From NCBI RefSeq assembly GCF_003751805.1, contig NZ_RKHQ01000002.1, positions 434,001 through 498,000 of the forward strand: a DNA stretch of 64,000 nucleotides, given 5' to 3'. Position 1 is the stretch's first letter. Each line of letters begins with the position of its first letter. The notes below the pieces were generated by a model. The model did not search any database. It was not told where the DNA came from and worked only from the letters and a program-made list of their open reading frames with translations. The translations under genes were made by a program, and so were the position numbers. Positions 19,459 through 28,169 of the stretch are shown here, in pieces. This stretch comes from Salana multivorans (GTDB lineage: Bacteria; Actinomycetota; Actinomycetes; Actinomycetales; Beutenbergiaceae).

Positions 19459-19509
19459 GGCGACGCCCGCGTCCGTGTCCACTCCTGGGCGCGGATCGCG
19501 GGCGTCGCC
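19459..19509 (+). terminator. 13-bp stem-loop between gap and pgk
   Basis: Bases 19459-19471 and 19497-19509 form a perfect 13-bp inverted repeat with a 25-base loop, followed by GTGTTTCC. It could act as a partial terminator or a processing/stability site that lets gap mRNA exceed pgk-tpiA mRNA. The U-tract is weak, as is common in high-GC genomes. Confidence 0.65.
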
Positions 19510-19545
19510 GTGTTTCCCCCACCCGACCACCACGGAAGTAGACCC

Positions 19546-20754
19546 ATGAAGACGCTCGAGGACCTGGGCGACCTGCGCGGCAAGACCGTGCTCGTCCGCT
19601 CCGACTTCAACGTGCCGCTCGACGGCGACGTCATCACCGACGACGGCCGCATCCGCGCCGCCCTCCCGACCCTCACGGCGCTGCTCGACGGCGGCGCGAA
19701 GGTCGTCGTGACCGCCCACCTCGGCCGCCCCAAGGGCGCGCCGGAGGCCAAGTACTCGCTCGCCCCCGTCGCGAAGCGCCTCGGTGAGCTCCTCGGCAAG
19801 GACGTCGTCCTCGCCGAGGACCTCGTCGGCCCGAGCGCCGACGCCGTCGTCGCCGGCCTCGCCGACGGCGAGATCGCGCTGCTGGAGAACGTCCGGTTCG
19901 ACGCGCGCGAGACCTCCAAGGTCGACGAGGAGCGCGCCGCGCTGGCCGCCGAGCTCGTCGCGCTCGGCGGTGGCGTCGACGCGTTCGTGTCCGACGGCTT
20001 CGGTGTCGTGCACCGCAAGCAGGCGAGCGTCTACGACGTCGCCCTGGTGCTCCCGCACGCCGCCGGCAAGCTCGTCGGCAAGGAGGTCGAGGCGCTGTCC
20101 AAGGCGATCACCGACCCCGAGCGGCCCTACACGGTCGTCCTCGGCGGCTCGAAGGTCTCCGACAAGCTCGGCGTCATCGCGAACCTGCTCGAGAAGGCCG
20201 ACACGCTCGTCATCGGCGGCGGGATGCTGTTCACGTTCCTCGCCGCCAAGGGCTACGAGGTCGGCAAGTCGCTGCTCGAGGCCGACCAGATCGACACCGT
20301 CAAGGGCTACCTGGCCCGCGCCGAGGAGAAGGGCGTCACGATCCTGCTCCCGACCGACATCCTCGCCGCCGAGGCGTTCGACAAGGACGCGGCGTTCGAG
20401 GTCGTGGCGGCCGACGCCATCCCGGCCGACGCGATCGGCCTCGACATCGGCCCCGAGTCCGCGAAGGCGTTCGCGGAGGCGATCAAGGCGTCCAGGACGG
20501 TCGTCTGGAACGGCCCGATGGGCGTGTTCGAGTTCCCGAACTTCGCGGGCGGCACCCGTGCGGTCGCCCAGGCGATGATCGACGCGACCGCCGCCGGCGC
20601 GTTCAGCATCGTCGGCGGTGGCGACTCCGCCGCCGCCGTCCGCCTCCTCGGCTTCGACGAGGACGGCTTCTCCCACATCTCCACCGGCGGTGGTGCGTCG
20701 CTCGAGCTCCTCGAGGGCAAGACGCTCCCCGGCCTGGCCGTTCTCGAGAACTGA
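19546..20754 (+). CDS. pgk: Phosphoglycerate kinase
   Basis: Encodes 402 residues, the normal length. It transfers phosphate from 1,3-bisphosphoglycerate to ADP. Landmarks are [13 protein letters not shown] (substrate binding), AHLGRPKG, the hinge [12 protein letters not shown] and the nucleotide-binding GGGDSAAAV near the C-terminus. The ATG chosen follows GGAAGTAGACCC; an in-frame ATG 36 bases upstream would start within the region after the stem-loop and lacks a ribosome site. tpiA follows after 9 bases. Confidence 0.98.
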   Translation: MKTLEDLGDLRGKTVLVRSDFNVPLDGDVITDDGRIRAALPTLTALLDGGAKVVVTAHLGRPKGAPEAKYSLAPVAKRLGELLGKDVVLAEDLVGPSADAVVAGLADGEIALLENVRFDARETSKVDEERAALAAELVALGGGVDAFVSDGFGVVHRKQASVYDVALVLPHAAGKLVGKEVEALSKAITDPERPYTVVLGGSKVSDKLGVIANLLEKADTLVIGGGMLFTFLAAKGYEVGKSLLEADQIDTVKGYLARAEEKGVTILLPTDILAAEAFDKDAAFEVVAADAIPADAIGLDIGPESAKAFAEAIKASRTVVWNGPMGVFEFPNFAGGTRAVAQAMIDATAAGAFSIVGGGDSAAAVRLLGFDEDGFSHISTGGGASLELLEGKTLPGLAVLEN

Positions 20755-20763
20755 GGCACCGAC

Positions 20764-21555
20764 ATGGCATACGACTCCCCGCGCACCCCGCTCATGGTGG
20801 GCAACTGGAAGCTCAACCTCGACCACCTGCAGGCGATCGACCTGGTGCAGAAGCTGGCGTGGACCCTCAAGGACGCCGAGCACGACTACGACCTCACCGA
20901 GGTCGTCGTCGCCCCCACGTTCACGAGCCTGCGCTCGGTGCAGACCCTGGTCGACGGCGACAAGCTCCCGATCAAGTACGCGTCGCAGGACGTGAGCTCG
21001 CACGCCTCGGGCGCCTACACGGGTGAGGTGAGCGCCGAGCAGCTCGCCAAGCTGGGCGTGTCCTTCGCGATCATCGGCCACTCCGAGCGCCGCGAGTACC
21101 ACAACGAGACCGACGAGCTGGTGAACGCCAAGATCCTCGCCGCGCTCGGCCAGGGCATCACCCCGATCCTCTGCGTCGGCGAGCCGCTCGAGGTGCGCCA
21201 GGCGTCCGAGCACGTCGCCTACACGCTGGCGCAGCTCGACGGCGCCCTCGCCGGGCTCAGCCCGGAGCAGGTCGGCGGCATCGTCGTGGCGTACGAGCCC
21301 GTCTGGGCCATCGGCACGGGCGAGGTCGCGACGCCGGACGACGCGCAGGAGATGGCCCAGGCCATCCGCGCCCGCGTCGCCGAGACGGTCGACGCCGACG
21401 TGGCGGCCGGCCTGCGCATCCTCTACGGCGGCTCCGTCAAGGCGGACAACGTCAAGGAGATCATGGCCGGGGCCGACGTCGACGGCGCGCTCGTCGGCGG
21501 CGCGAGCCTCAAGGTCGACCAGTTCGCTCCGATCGCCGGGTTCCGCGCGCTCTGA
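20764..21555 (+). CDS. tpiA: Triosephosphate isomerase
   Basis: Encodes 263 residues. It interconverts dihydroxyacetone phosphate and glyceraldehyde 3-phosphate. The TIM-barrel motifs are complete: VGNWKLN (Lys), IIGHSERR (catalytic His) and [11 protein letters not shown] (catalytic Glu and flexible loop), then [10 protein letters not shown] (phosphate binding). TGAGG precedes the ATG. It is the last glycolytic gene of the set, followed by a strong terminator-like hairpin. Confidence 0.98.
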   Translation: MAYDSPRTPLMVGNWKLNLDHLQAIDLVQKLAWTLKDAEHDYDLTEVVVAPTFTSLRSVQTLVDGDKLPIKYASQDVSSHASGAYTGEVSAEQLAKLGVSFAIIGHSERREYHNETDELVNAKILAALGQGITPILCVGEPLEVRQASEHVAYTLAQLDGALAGLSPEQVGGIVVAYEPVWAIGTGEVATPDDAQEMAQAIRARVAETVDADVAAGLRILYGGSVKADNVKEIMAGADVDGALVGGASLKVDQFAPIAGFRAL

Positions 21556-21570
21556 GCACCCACGGGCTCC

Positions 21571-21612
21571 GATGGGGCGGCGTGCGCCGTGTTCGGCGCA
21601 CGCCGCCCCATC
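21571..21612 (+). terminator. Strong 18-bp hairpin after tpiA
   Basis: Bases 21571-21588 and 21595-21612 are perfectly complementary over 18 bp with a 6-base loop (GTGTTC). It lies 15 bases after the tpiA stop, so it very likely ends the gap-pgk-tpiA transcript. No U-tract follows, so part of its role may be 3'-end protection. Confidence 0.85.
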
Positions 21613-21652
21613 GCCTATCCTTGGGTGGGCCAGTTTCGACGGAAGGGGCAGC

Positions 21653-21898
21653 GTGGACGCGTTGCGCATCGGACTTCAGGTGATCCTCGTACTCACGAGC
21701 ATCGTCCTCGTCCTCACGATCCTCATGCACAAGGGCAAGGGCGGCGGCATGTCCGACATGTTCGGCGGCGGCATGTCCTCCTCGATGAGCTCCTCCGGCG
21801 TCGCCGAGCGCAACCTCAACCGGATCACGATCGGCACCGCCGCGCTGTGGGGGGTCGTCATCGTCCTGCTCAACCTCATCCAGCGCTACGTCGCCTGA
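21653..21898 (+). CDS. secG: Preprotein translocase subunit SecG
   Basis: Encodes 81 residues with two membrane helices (about residues 4-26 and 55-76) joined by a Gly/Ser/Met-rich loop, KGKGGGMSDMFGGG, which is the family pattern. SecG assists SecYE in protein export. The GTG start follows GGAAGGGG; an upstream ATG at 21572 in the same frame lies inside the tpiA hairpin and was rejected. A TATCCT box at 21616-21621 could serve as its -10. Confidence 0.93.
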   Translation: MDALRIGLQVILVLTSIVLVLTILMHKGKGGGMSDMFGGGMSSSMSSSGVAERNLNRITIGTAALWGVVIVLLNLIQRYVA

Positions 21899-21925
21899 GA
21901 CCCGGACCGGTAAGGGAGCGCAGCG

Positions 21926-22279
21926 ATGGCAGGTGGTAGCGCGATCCGCGGGTCCCGCGTCGGCGCGGGGCCCATGGGCGAGGCCGAGCGCGGCGAGGCC
22001 GCACCCCGAGTGTGGGTGTCCTACTGGTGCGCGGCCGGGCACGAGACCCGGCCGAGCTTCGCCGAGGAGGCCGCCGTCCTCCCGCCGGAGACCTGGGACT
22101 GCCCGCGGTGCGGCCTCCCGGCCGGTCAGGACCGGGAGAACCCGCCCTCGGCCCCCAAGAACGAGCCGTACAAGACGCACCTCGCGTACGTGAAGGAGCG
22201 CCGCTCCGACACCGAGGGCGCCGAGCTCCTCGAGGAAGCGCTCGCCGCGCTGCGCGAACGCCGCGGCACCGTCTCCTAG
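21926..22279 (+). CDS. rbpA: RNA polymerase-binding protein RbpA
   Basis: Encodes 117 residues. RbpA is an essential actinobacterial factor that binds the principal sigma factor and stabilises open promoter complexes. The zinc ligands are visible as C35-x3-H39 and C59-x2-C62, followed by the basic linker and the sigma-interacting C-terminal helices (THLAYVKERRS, EEALAALRERR). AAGGGAG precedes the ATG. It lies 27 bases after secG, a common actinobacterial neighbour. Confidence 0.96.
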   Translation: MAGGSAIRGSRVGAGPMGEAERGEAAPRVWVSYWCAAGHETRPSFAEEAAVLPPETWDCPRCGLPAGQDRENPPSAPKNEPYKTHLAYVKERRSDTEGAELLEEALAALRERRGTVS

Positions 22280-22317
22280 CCGTCGGCCGTTCCCGACGCG
22301 ATCCGCCCGGGTGGGCC

Positions 22318-22393
22318 GGGGTCCGCTCTGCGCGGATCGACCTCATGGCCGCTGCCCCGCCCGCGTCCAGCCAGGGGTCCGACCTGCGCGGAT
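22318..22393. repeat. Near-identical 20-mer repeated in the rbpA-pgl gap
   Basis: The 196-base gap between convergent rbpA and pgl (22280-22475) has no gene. It holds two 20-base copies at 22318-22337 and 22374-22393 that differ at only two adjacent positions (GGGGTCCG, two variable bases, then CTGCGCGGAT without its first base varying). The spacing is 56 bases. No clear terminator hairpin was found in the gap, and the role of the repeat is unknown. Confidence 0.7.
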
Positions 22394-22475
22394 GTCCGCG
22401 CTCCCGCGACCCCTCGGGCTCCTGACCCGCGCCGTTCCGCGCGGAGCGGACGGCCCCGGGCCGCTGGCCCAGGCC

Positions 22476-23246
22476 TCAGGCGTCGCCGGCGGCCTCGAGG
22501 TCGAGGAGCCAGAGCGTCCGATCGGTGCCGGAGACCAGCGCGCACGGCAGCACCGGTGTGCCGGCGTCGCCGGCCAGCCCGCGCGTGACCGCCTCGGCCT
22601 TCTCCGCGCCCGACCCGAGCAGCCAGACCTGACGCGCGCCGTCGATGACGTCGCGCGTGAGCGAGACGCGCTGCGGCGGGGGCTTGGGGGAGTCGTGCAC
22701 CGCGACCGTCGAGCCGCCGGCCTCCAGCGCGGCGTGCCCCGGGAACAGCGACGCCACGTGCCCGTCGGGGCCGACGCCGAGCAGCACGACGTCGAGGGCG
22801 GAGGTCGAGTCGGCGCCGCCCGTGATGCCGGCCGCGTCCAGCTCGTCGGCGTAGGCGCGCGCGGCGGCCTCGACGTCCGCCACCCGGTCCGGTCCGGCGA
22901 CCGGGTGGAGGTGGGCCCCGCGCTCGGCCAGCCCGGCGAGCGCGCCGGCCACGGGGGTGTCGTTGCGGTCCGCCGATCCGTCGGCCGCGAACCGCTCGTC
23001 GCCCCACCACAGGTGCAGGCCGGTGAGGTCGAGCGCCCCGAGCAGGTCGGAGGCGAGGAACGCCTCGGCGACCCGGGTCCCGACCCGTCCGCCGGTGAGG
23101 GCGACGTGGACCTCGCGGCGCAGCGACTGCGCGTCGAGCACGGCGAGCGCCAGCCGCGCGGCCGTCGCGGCCACGAGCGTGTCGGCGTCGGGGTGGACGA
23201 CGACGGCGCGCGTGCCGGCCGGTCGACCCGTCGACCCCCGGGTCAC
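22476..23246 (-). CDS. pgl: 6-phosphogluconolactonase
   Basis: Encodes 256 residues. It hydrolyses 6-phosphogluconolactone in the oxidative pentose phosphate pathway. Motifs are HVALTGGRVG, HLWWGDERF, DVVLLGVGPDGHVASLFPG (catalytic His region) and LLGSGAEKAEAV. The GTG start overlaps the opcA stop by 4 bases, so it is translated after opcA. The set zwf-opcA-pgl is the standard actinobacterial arrangement. Confidence 0.95.
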   Translation of the reverse strand: MTRGSTGRPAGTRAVVVHPDADTLVAATAARLALAVLDAQSLRREVHVALTGGRVGTRVAEAFLASDLLGALDLTGLHLWWGDERFAADGSADRNDTPVAGALAGLAERGAHLHPVAGPDRVADVEAAARAYADELDAAGITGGADSTSALDVVLLGVGPDGHVASLFPGHAALEAGGSTVAVHDSPKPPPQRVSLTRDVIDGARQVWLLGSGAEKAEAVTRGLAGDAGTPVLPCALVSGTDRTLWLLDLEAAGDA

Positions 23247-24190
23247 GGCGTGACCTTCGCGAGCTCGCGAAGCGCCAGCGGCAGCGCGTGGGTGAGCACC
23301 TCGCCGTAGACGACGTCCTCGTCGAGGCGCCGCAGGTCCTCGATGAGGGAGTCCTCGACGGAGCGCAGGGGGAGCGAGACGCGGTGCGAGATGCCGGACG
23401 GCTCGGTGATGTGCAGGATGGTCGAGCCGACCGGCCGCTCGAACACGGTCTCGCCGTCCTCGCGGCCCAGCACGATCCGGACCATCGCCTCGGCGCCCTC
23501 GATCGCCTCGAAGTGGATCTCGCACTCGAGCGCGTCGGCGAGCCAGCCGCCGATGAGCGAGATCGACGGATGGTCGAGGTTGCCGGCGATCGTCACGGAG
23601 CGCACCCGGCCGTGCGAGGCGTCGTCGAGCGCGGAGGCGAGCAGGCCGCGCCAGAGCGTCGCGCGGGCCCAGGCGAGGTCGGTGTCGCCCGGTGCGTAGC
23701 CGTCCGCCAGCAGCGTGAGCCGGCCGATCGGGTCGGTGCAGGACAGGGCGTCCGTGATGCGCCGCTGCGCGATGGAACCGAGCGGGTCCCGCGACGGGAC
23801 CTCCGGGGGAGAGCCCGGCCACCAGGCGACGATCGGGGTGTCCGGCAGCAGGAGCGGCGTGACGAGCGAGTCGAGCTCGGTCGCGGCGCCGCCCCGCGGG
23901 CGCAGCACGATGACCTCGCTCGCGCCGGCGTCGGCGCCGACCCGGATCTCCGCGTCCAGACCGTCGGCCGCGGCCTCCGTCGAGTCGTCGGTCGCGACGA
24001 CGATGACGCGGCACGGGTGCTCCCGGCTCGCCGCGTTCGTCGCGTGGACGGCGCTCTCGACCTCGTCGGGGTGGGCCTGGACCAGCAGCGTGAGGACGCG
24101 GCCGAGCGCGACGGCACCGCCCTCCTCGCGCAGTCGGACGAGGCGGGAGGCGATGGCGGAGGACGTCGTGTCCTCGAGCGTGATCTTCAC
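23243..24190 (-). CDS. opcA: Glucose-6-phosphate dehydrogenase assembly protein OpcA
   Basis: Encodes 315 residues. OpcA is an actinobacterial and cyanobacterial protein needed for assembly or redox activation of glucose-6-phosphate dehydrogenase. Recognisable segments are the N-terminal VKITLEDTTSSAIASRLVRLREEGGA (split here by position: residues 1-26), PDTPIVAWWPGSPP, and FERPVGSTILHITEPSG near the C-terminus. The GTG start overlaps the zwf stop (GTGA). The large upstream open frame is a shadow of zwf. Confidence 0.94.
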   Translation of the reverse strand: MKITLEDTTSSAIASRLVRLREEGGAVALGRVLTLLVQAHPDEVESAVHATNAASREHPCRVIVVATDDSTEAAADGLDAEIRVGADAGASEVIVLRPRGGAATELDSLVTPLLLPDTPIVAWWPGSPPEVPSRDPLGSIAQRRITDALSCTDPIGRLTLLADGYAPGDTDLAWARATLWRGLLASALDDASHGRVRSVTIAGNLDHPSISLIGGWLADALECEIHFEAIEGAEAMVRIVLGREDGETVFERPVGSTILHITEPSGISHRVSLPLRSVEDSLIEDLRRLDEDVVYGEVLTHALPLALRELAKVTP

Positions 24191-25722
24191 GGTCTCCTCC
24201 AGGCGCGGCCGTCGCGGGCCATCATGTCGTGGGCGCTGTCCGGACCCCACGTGCCGGGACGGTACGGATCGGGACGGCCGCTGGACTCCCAGTGCTGCAG
24301 GATCGGGTCGAGCACGCGCCAGGACAGCTCGACCTCCTTGCTGTGCGGGAACAGCGGCGGGTCGCCGAGCAGCACGTCGAGGATGAGTCGCTCGTACGCC
24401 TCGGGGGAGTTCTCGGTGAACGCGTGGCCGTAGCCGAAGTCCATCGTGACGTCCCGGACCTCCATCTGGGTGCCGGGGACCTTGGCGCCGAACTGGACGG
24501 AGACGCCCTCGTCGGGCTGGACGCGGATGACGAGCGCGTTCTGCCCGAGCTCCTGCGTGTCCGCGAGGGCGAACGGCAGGTGCGGGGCGCGCTTGAAGAC
24601 GACCGCGATCTCCGTGACGCGGCGGCCGAGCCGCTTGCCGGTCCGCAGGTAGAACGGCACGCCAGCCCAGCGCCGCGTGTCGATGTCGAGGCGGACGGCG
24701 GCGAACGTGTCCGTCACGGAGTCGGGGGAGATGCCCTGCTCCTCGAGGTACCCGACCACCTTCTCCCCGCCCTGCCAGCCGGCCGTGTACTGGCCGCGCG
24801 ACGTGTGCAGGTCGAGGTTCTTCGGCAGCGTGATCGCGGAGAGCACCTTCTCCTTCTCGGCGCGCAGCGACGCGGCGTCGAACGAGACCGGCTCCTCCAT
24901 CGCCGTGAGCGCGAGGAGCTGGAGCAGGTGGTTCTGGATGACGTCGCGGGCGGAGCCGATGCCGTCGTAGTACCCCGCACGCGAGCCGATGCCGATGTCC
25001 TCGGCCATCGTGATCTGCACGTGGTCGACGTTGTTGGCGTTCCAGACCGGCTCGAACATCTGGTTCGCGAACCGGAGGGCGAGCAGGTTCTGGACCGTCT
25101 CCTTGCCCAGGTAGTGGTCGATCCGGAACACGGAGTCCCCGGGGAACACCGACTCGACGACCTTCTGCAGCTCCAGCGCGCTCGCCAGGTCGTGCCCGAA
25201 CGGCTTCTCGATGACGACGCGCCGCCACGCCCCGGGCTCGCTCCTGGACAGACCCGACCGGGCGAGCTGGCGGCAGACCAGCGGGAACGCGCTCGGCGGG
25301 ACGGAGAGGTAGAACGCGTGGTTGCCGCCGGTGCCGCGCTCGGCGTCGAGCCCCTCGACCGTCCTGGCCAGCTCGTCGAACGCCGCGTCGTCGTCGAACT
25401 CGCCCTGGACGAACCGGATGCCCTCGGCGAGCTGGCGCCAGACGCGCTCCCGGAACGGCGTCCGGGCGTGCTCCATGACCGCCTCCTTCGTCACCTGGGC
25501 GAAGTGCTCGGCGTTCCAGTCGCGGCGGGCGAAGCCGGTGAGGCCGAACCCGGGCGGCAGGAGGCCGCGGTTGGCGAGGTCGTAGATCGCCGGCAGGAGC
25601 TTCTTGCGCGAGAGGTCACCGGTCACGCCGAAGATCACGAGGCCCGAGGGCCCCGCGATCCTCGGCAGCCGACGGTCGTCGCTGCGCCGGAGCGGGTTGG
25701 CCGGGACGGGGGTCGAGGTCAC
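24187..25722 (-). CDS. zwf: Glucose-6-phosphate 1-dehydrogenase
   Basis: Encodes 511 residues, the usual length. It oxidises glucose 6-phosphate with NADP, the first step of the oxidative pentose phosphate pathway. The Rossmann motif is VIFGVTGDLSRKKLLPA; VIEKPFGHDL and the substrate-binding RIDHYLGKETVQN carry the catalytic His and Lys. It starts at a GTG 6 bases after a TACGGT box, so it probably has its own leaderless promoter in addition to any readthrough from tkt. opcA and pgl follow with 4-base overlaps. Confidence 0.97.
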   Translation of the reverse strand: MTSTPVPANPLRRSDDRRLPRIAGPSGLVIFGVTGDLSRKKLLPAIYDLANRGLLPPGFGLTGFARRDWNAEHFAQVTKEAVMEHARTPFRERVWRQLAEGIRFVQGEFDDDAAFDELARTVEGLDAERGTGGNHAFYLSVPPSAFPLVCRQLARSGLSRSEPGAWRRVVIEKPFGHDLASALELQKVVESVFPGDSVFRIDHYLGKETVQNLLALRFANQMFEPVWNANNVDHVQITMAEDIGIGSRAGYYDGIGSARDVIQNHLLQLLALTAMEEPVSFDAASLRAEKEKVLSAITLPKNLDLHTSRGQYTAGWQGGEKVVGYLEEQGISPDSVTDTFAAVRLDIDTRRWAGVPFYLRTGKRLGRRVTEIAVVFKRAPHLPFALADTQELGQNALVIRVQPDEGVSVQFGAKVPGTQMEVRDVTMDFGYGHAFTENSPEAYERLILDVLLGDPPLFPHSKEVELSWRVLDPILQHWESSGRPDPYRPGTWGPDSAHDMMARDGRAWRRP

Positions 25723-25734
25723 GACGCAACCGTA
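25720..25734 (-). promoter_or_regulatory. Likely leaderless promoter of zwf
   Basis: On the minus strand TACGGT (25734-25729) is followed by 6 bases and the GTG start at 25722. No ribosome site is present. It lies in the 63-base gap between tkt and zwf where many relatives carry the transaldolase gene. Confidence 0.5.
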
Positions 25735-25785
25735 GGGCCAGGCACGCGCCGCGTGGGACGGGTGTTCATCTGATGGCGTCGGTGC

Positions 25786-27897
25786 TCAGCCGGCCGCGGC
25801 CGCCAGCGACTCGCGCGCCGCCTGCGCCACGTGCTCCGGCGTGAAGCCGAACTCCCGGAACAGCGTGGCGGCGTCGGCGGAGGCGCCGAAGTGCTCGAGC
25901 GAGACGATCCGGCCCGCGTCGCCGACGTAGCGGTACCACGGCATCGCGACACCGGCCTCGACGGCGACCCGCGCCCGGACGTCCGCCGGCAGGACGGACT
26001 CGCGGTAGGCGGCGTCCTGCTCCTCGAACCACTCCAGGCACGGCGCGGAGACGACACGGGTGGCGATGCCCTCGGCCTCGAGGGTCTCGCGCGCCGCGAC
26101 GGCGAGCTGGACCTCGGACCCCGTGCCAACGAGGACGACGTCCGGCGTGCCGGAGGACGCCTCGAGCAGCACGTAGGCGCCACGGTCGACGTCCGCGCCG
26201 GCGAAGCCCTGCTCGCCGCGCGGGAAGACCGGCAGGTTCTGCCGGGTGAGGACGAGGCCGGCCGGGGCGTCCCGGCGCAGGATGGCGAGCCAGGCCGCCG
26301 CCGTCTCGGTGGCGTCGGCCGGCCGGACGACCGACAGGCCCGGCATGGCCCGCAGCGCGGCGAGGTGCTCGACGGGCTGGTGCGTCGGACCGTCCTCGCC
26401 GACCCCGATGGAGTCGTGCGTCCAGACGTAGGTGACGCCGACGCCCTGGACGGCCGAGAGCCGCACGGCGCCGCGCATGAAGTCGGAGAAGACGAAGAAC
26501 GTGCCGCCGTAGGGACGGGTGAGGCCGTGCAGCGCGATGCCGTTGAGGATCGCGCCCATGCCGTGCTCGCGGACGCCGAAGTGCAGCGTGCGGCCGTACT
26601 CGGTGCCGGCGAACTCGTGGCTCGAGCGGTGCGCGGGGAGGAAGGACGGCTCCCCGGACATCGTCGTGTTGTTCGAGCCGGCCAGGTCGGCGCTGCCGCC
26701 CCACAGCTCGGGCACCGGGCCCGCGAGCGAGTTCAGCACCTTGCCGGACGCGGCGCGGGTGGCGATCGAGGTCCCGGCCTCGAAGGTCGGGACGACCTCG
26801 TCGAGCCCGGCGGGCAGCTCGTGCGCGACGAGGCGGTCCAGCAGCGCCGAGCGCTCGGGGTTGGCGGCGCGCCACGCGGCGAGACGCTCCTCCCATGCGG
26901 CGCGCTCGACCTTGGCCCGCTCGCCGAGCGCGCGGGTGTGGGCGAGCACCTCGGGGCTGACGTCGAACGACTTCTCCGGGTCCAGCCCGAGCGCCGTCTT
27001 GAGTCCCGCGACCTCCTCGGCGCCGAGCTTGGAGCCGTGCGAGTCGTGCGAGCCCTGCTTCGTGGGGGAGGGCCAGGCGATGATCGTGCGCAGGCGGATG
27101 ATCGACGGCTGGTCGGTCACGTCCTTCGCGGCCTGGATGGCGGCGGCCAGCGCGTCGACGTCCTCGCGGTACTCGCCGTCGCCCACCCAGTCGACGGTCT
27201 GGGTGTGCCAGCCGTAGGCCTCGTACCGGCCGAGGACGTCCTCCGTGAAGGAGATCGAGGTGTCACCCTCGATCGTGATCCGGTTGTCGTCCCAGATGAG
27301 GATGAGGTTGCCCAGCTCCTGCGTGCCCGCGAGCGACGAGGCCTCGGACGAGATGCCCTCCTGCAGGCAGCCGTCGCCGGAGACGACGAAGACGTGGTGG
27401 TCGAACGGGCTCTCGCCGTGCGGCGTCTCGGGGTCGAGCAGGCCGCGCTCGCGGCGCGCGCCCATCGCCATGCCGACGGCGCTGGCGAGGCCGGTGCCGA
27501 GCGGGCCGGTCGTGATCTCGACGCCCTTGGTGTGCCCGTACTCCGGGTGACCCGGCGTCAGCGAGCCCCACGTCCGCAGCGCCTCGAGGTCGCTCAGCTC
27601 GAGGCCGAACCCGCCGAGGAAGAGCTGCACGTACTGCGTGAGCGAGGAGTGCCCGGCGGAGAGGACGAACCGGTCGCGGCCGAGCCAGCGGTCGTCCGAC
27701 GGGTCGTGCCGCATGATGTTCTGGTACAGCAGGTAGGCGGCGGGGGCGAGGCTGATCGCCGTGCCGGGGTGGCCGTTGCCGACCTTCTCGACGGCGTCGG
27801 CCGCGAGCGCCTTCGCCGTGGCGACGGCCCGGAGGTCGAGGTCGGTCCAGCCGACCTCGTCTGCCTTGGGTGCAGCCGAGAGCACGGGTGCGTTCAC
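25786..27897 (-). CDS. tkt: Transketolase
   Basis: Encodes 703 residues. It transfers two-carbon ketol units between sugar phosphates with thiamine diphosphate. Motifs are EKVGNGHPGTAISLAP, the cofactor site VVSGDGCLQEG with WDDNRIT, the signature EFGVREHGMGAI-type segment HFGVREHGMGAI, and THDSIGVGEDGPTHQPVEH. The GTG start follows AAGGAG by 6 bases; the in-frame upstream extension to 28140 runs through the promoter region and was rejected. It is divergent from ctaB and followed 63 bases later by zwf, without the transaldolase gene usually found between them. Confidence 0.97.
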   Translation of the reverse strand: MNAPVLSAAPKADEVGWTDLDLRAVATAKALAADAVEKVGNGHPGTAISLAPAAYLLYQNIMRHDPSDDRWLGRDRFVLSAGHSSLTQYVQLFLGGFGLELSDLEALRTWGSLTPGHPEYGHTKGVEITTGPLGTGLASAVGMAMGARRERGLLDPETPHGESPFDHHVFVVSGDGCLQEGISSEASSLAGTQELGNLILIWDDNRITIEGDTSISFTEDVLGRYEAYGWHTQTVDWVGDGEYREDVDALAAAIQAAKDVTDQPSIIRLRTIIAWPSPTKQGSHDSHGSKLGAEEVAGLKTALGLDPEKSFDVSPEVLAHTRALGERAKVERAAWEERLAAWRAANPERSALLDRLVAHELPAGLDEVVPTFEAGTSIATRAASGKVLNSLAGPVPELWGGSADLAGSNNTTMSGEPSFLPAHRSSHEFAGTEYGRTLHFGVREHGMGAILNGIALHGLTRPYGGTFFVFSDFMRGAVRLSAVQGVGVTYVWTHDSIGVGEDGPTHQPVEHLAALRAMPGLSVVRPADATETAAAWLAILRRDAPAGLVLTRQNLPVFPRGEQGFAGADVDRGAYVLLEASSGTPDVVLVGTGSEVQLAVAARETLEAEGIATRVVSAPCLEWFEEQDAAYRESVLPADVRARVAVEAGVAMPWYRYVGDAGRIVSLEHFGASADAATLFREFGFTPEHVAQAARESLAAAAG

Positions 27898-28029
27898 GTG
27901 GGGCTCCTTGTCGGGAGTGGCGTACGCGCTCGCGGGCGGAGGGAACGCCGGGGGTGGGCAGGGTACCGCCACCGACCCTACTGCTCCGGGGGTCGTCCGG
28001 TCAGCCGGGACCACGGGTCGGACCGCCAT

Positions 28030-28045
28030 TGTGAACGTTCTCACG
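28030..28045. promoter_or_regulatory. CRP/GlxR-type palindromic site between tkt and ctaB
   Basis: TGTGA, six bases (ACGTTC) and TCACG match the TGTGA-N6-TCACA consensus of CRP/FNR-family cAMP regulators (GlxR in corynebacteria) at nine of ten positions. It lies 133 bases before the tkt start and 125 before the ctaB start, in the 272-base divergent gap 27898-28169. It could control either direction. Confidence 0.55.
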
Positions 28046-28119
28046 CCCGCCCCCGCCGACGGGTGGCCAGCGGTGCCGCGGTCGCCGGCGCGCGCGGTCC
28101 TCCCGGTGGCGGCCTGGCC

Positions 28120-28125
28120 TACGAT
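28120..28125 (+). promoter_or_regulatory. Predicted -10 box of ctaB
   Basis: TACGAT lies 45 bases before the ctaB start. No clear -35 box is visible at the right distance. The leader would contain the GGAAGGA ribosome site. Confidence 0.4.
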
Positions 28126-28169
28126 GGACGAGGCGCGCACCCGCGCGCCAGGTGACGGAAGGACCCCGC

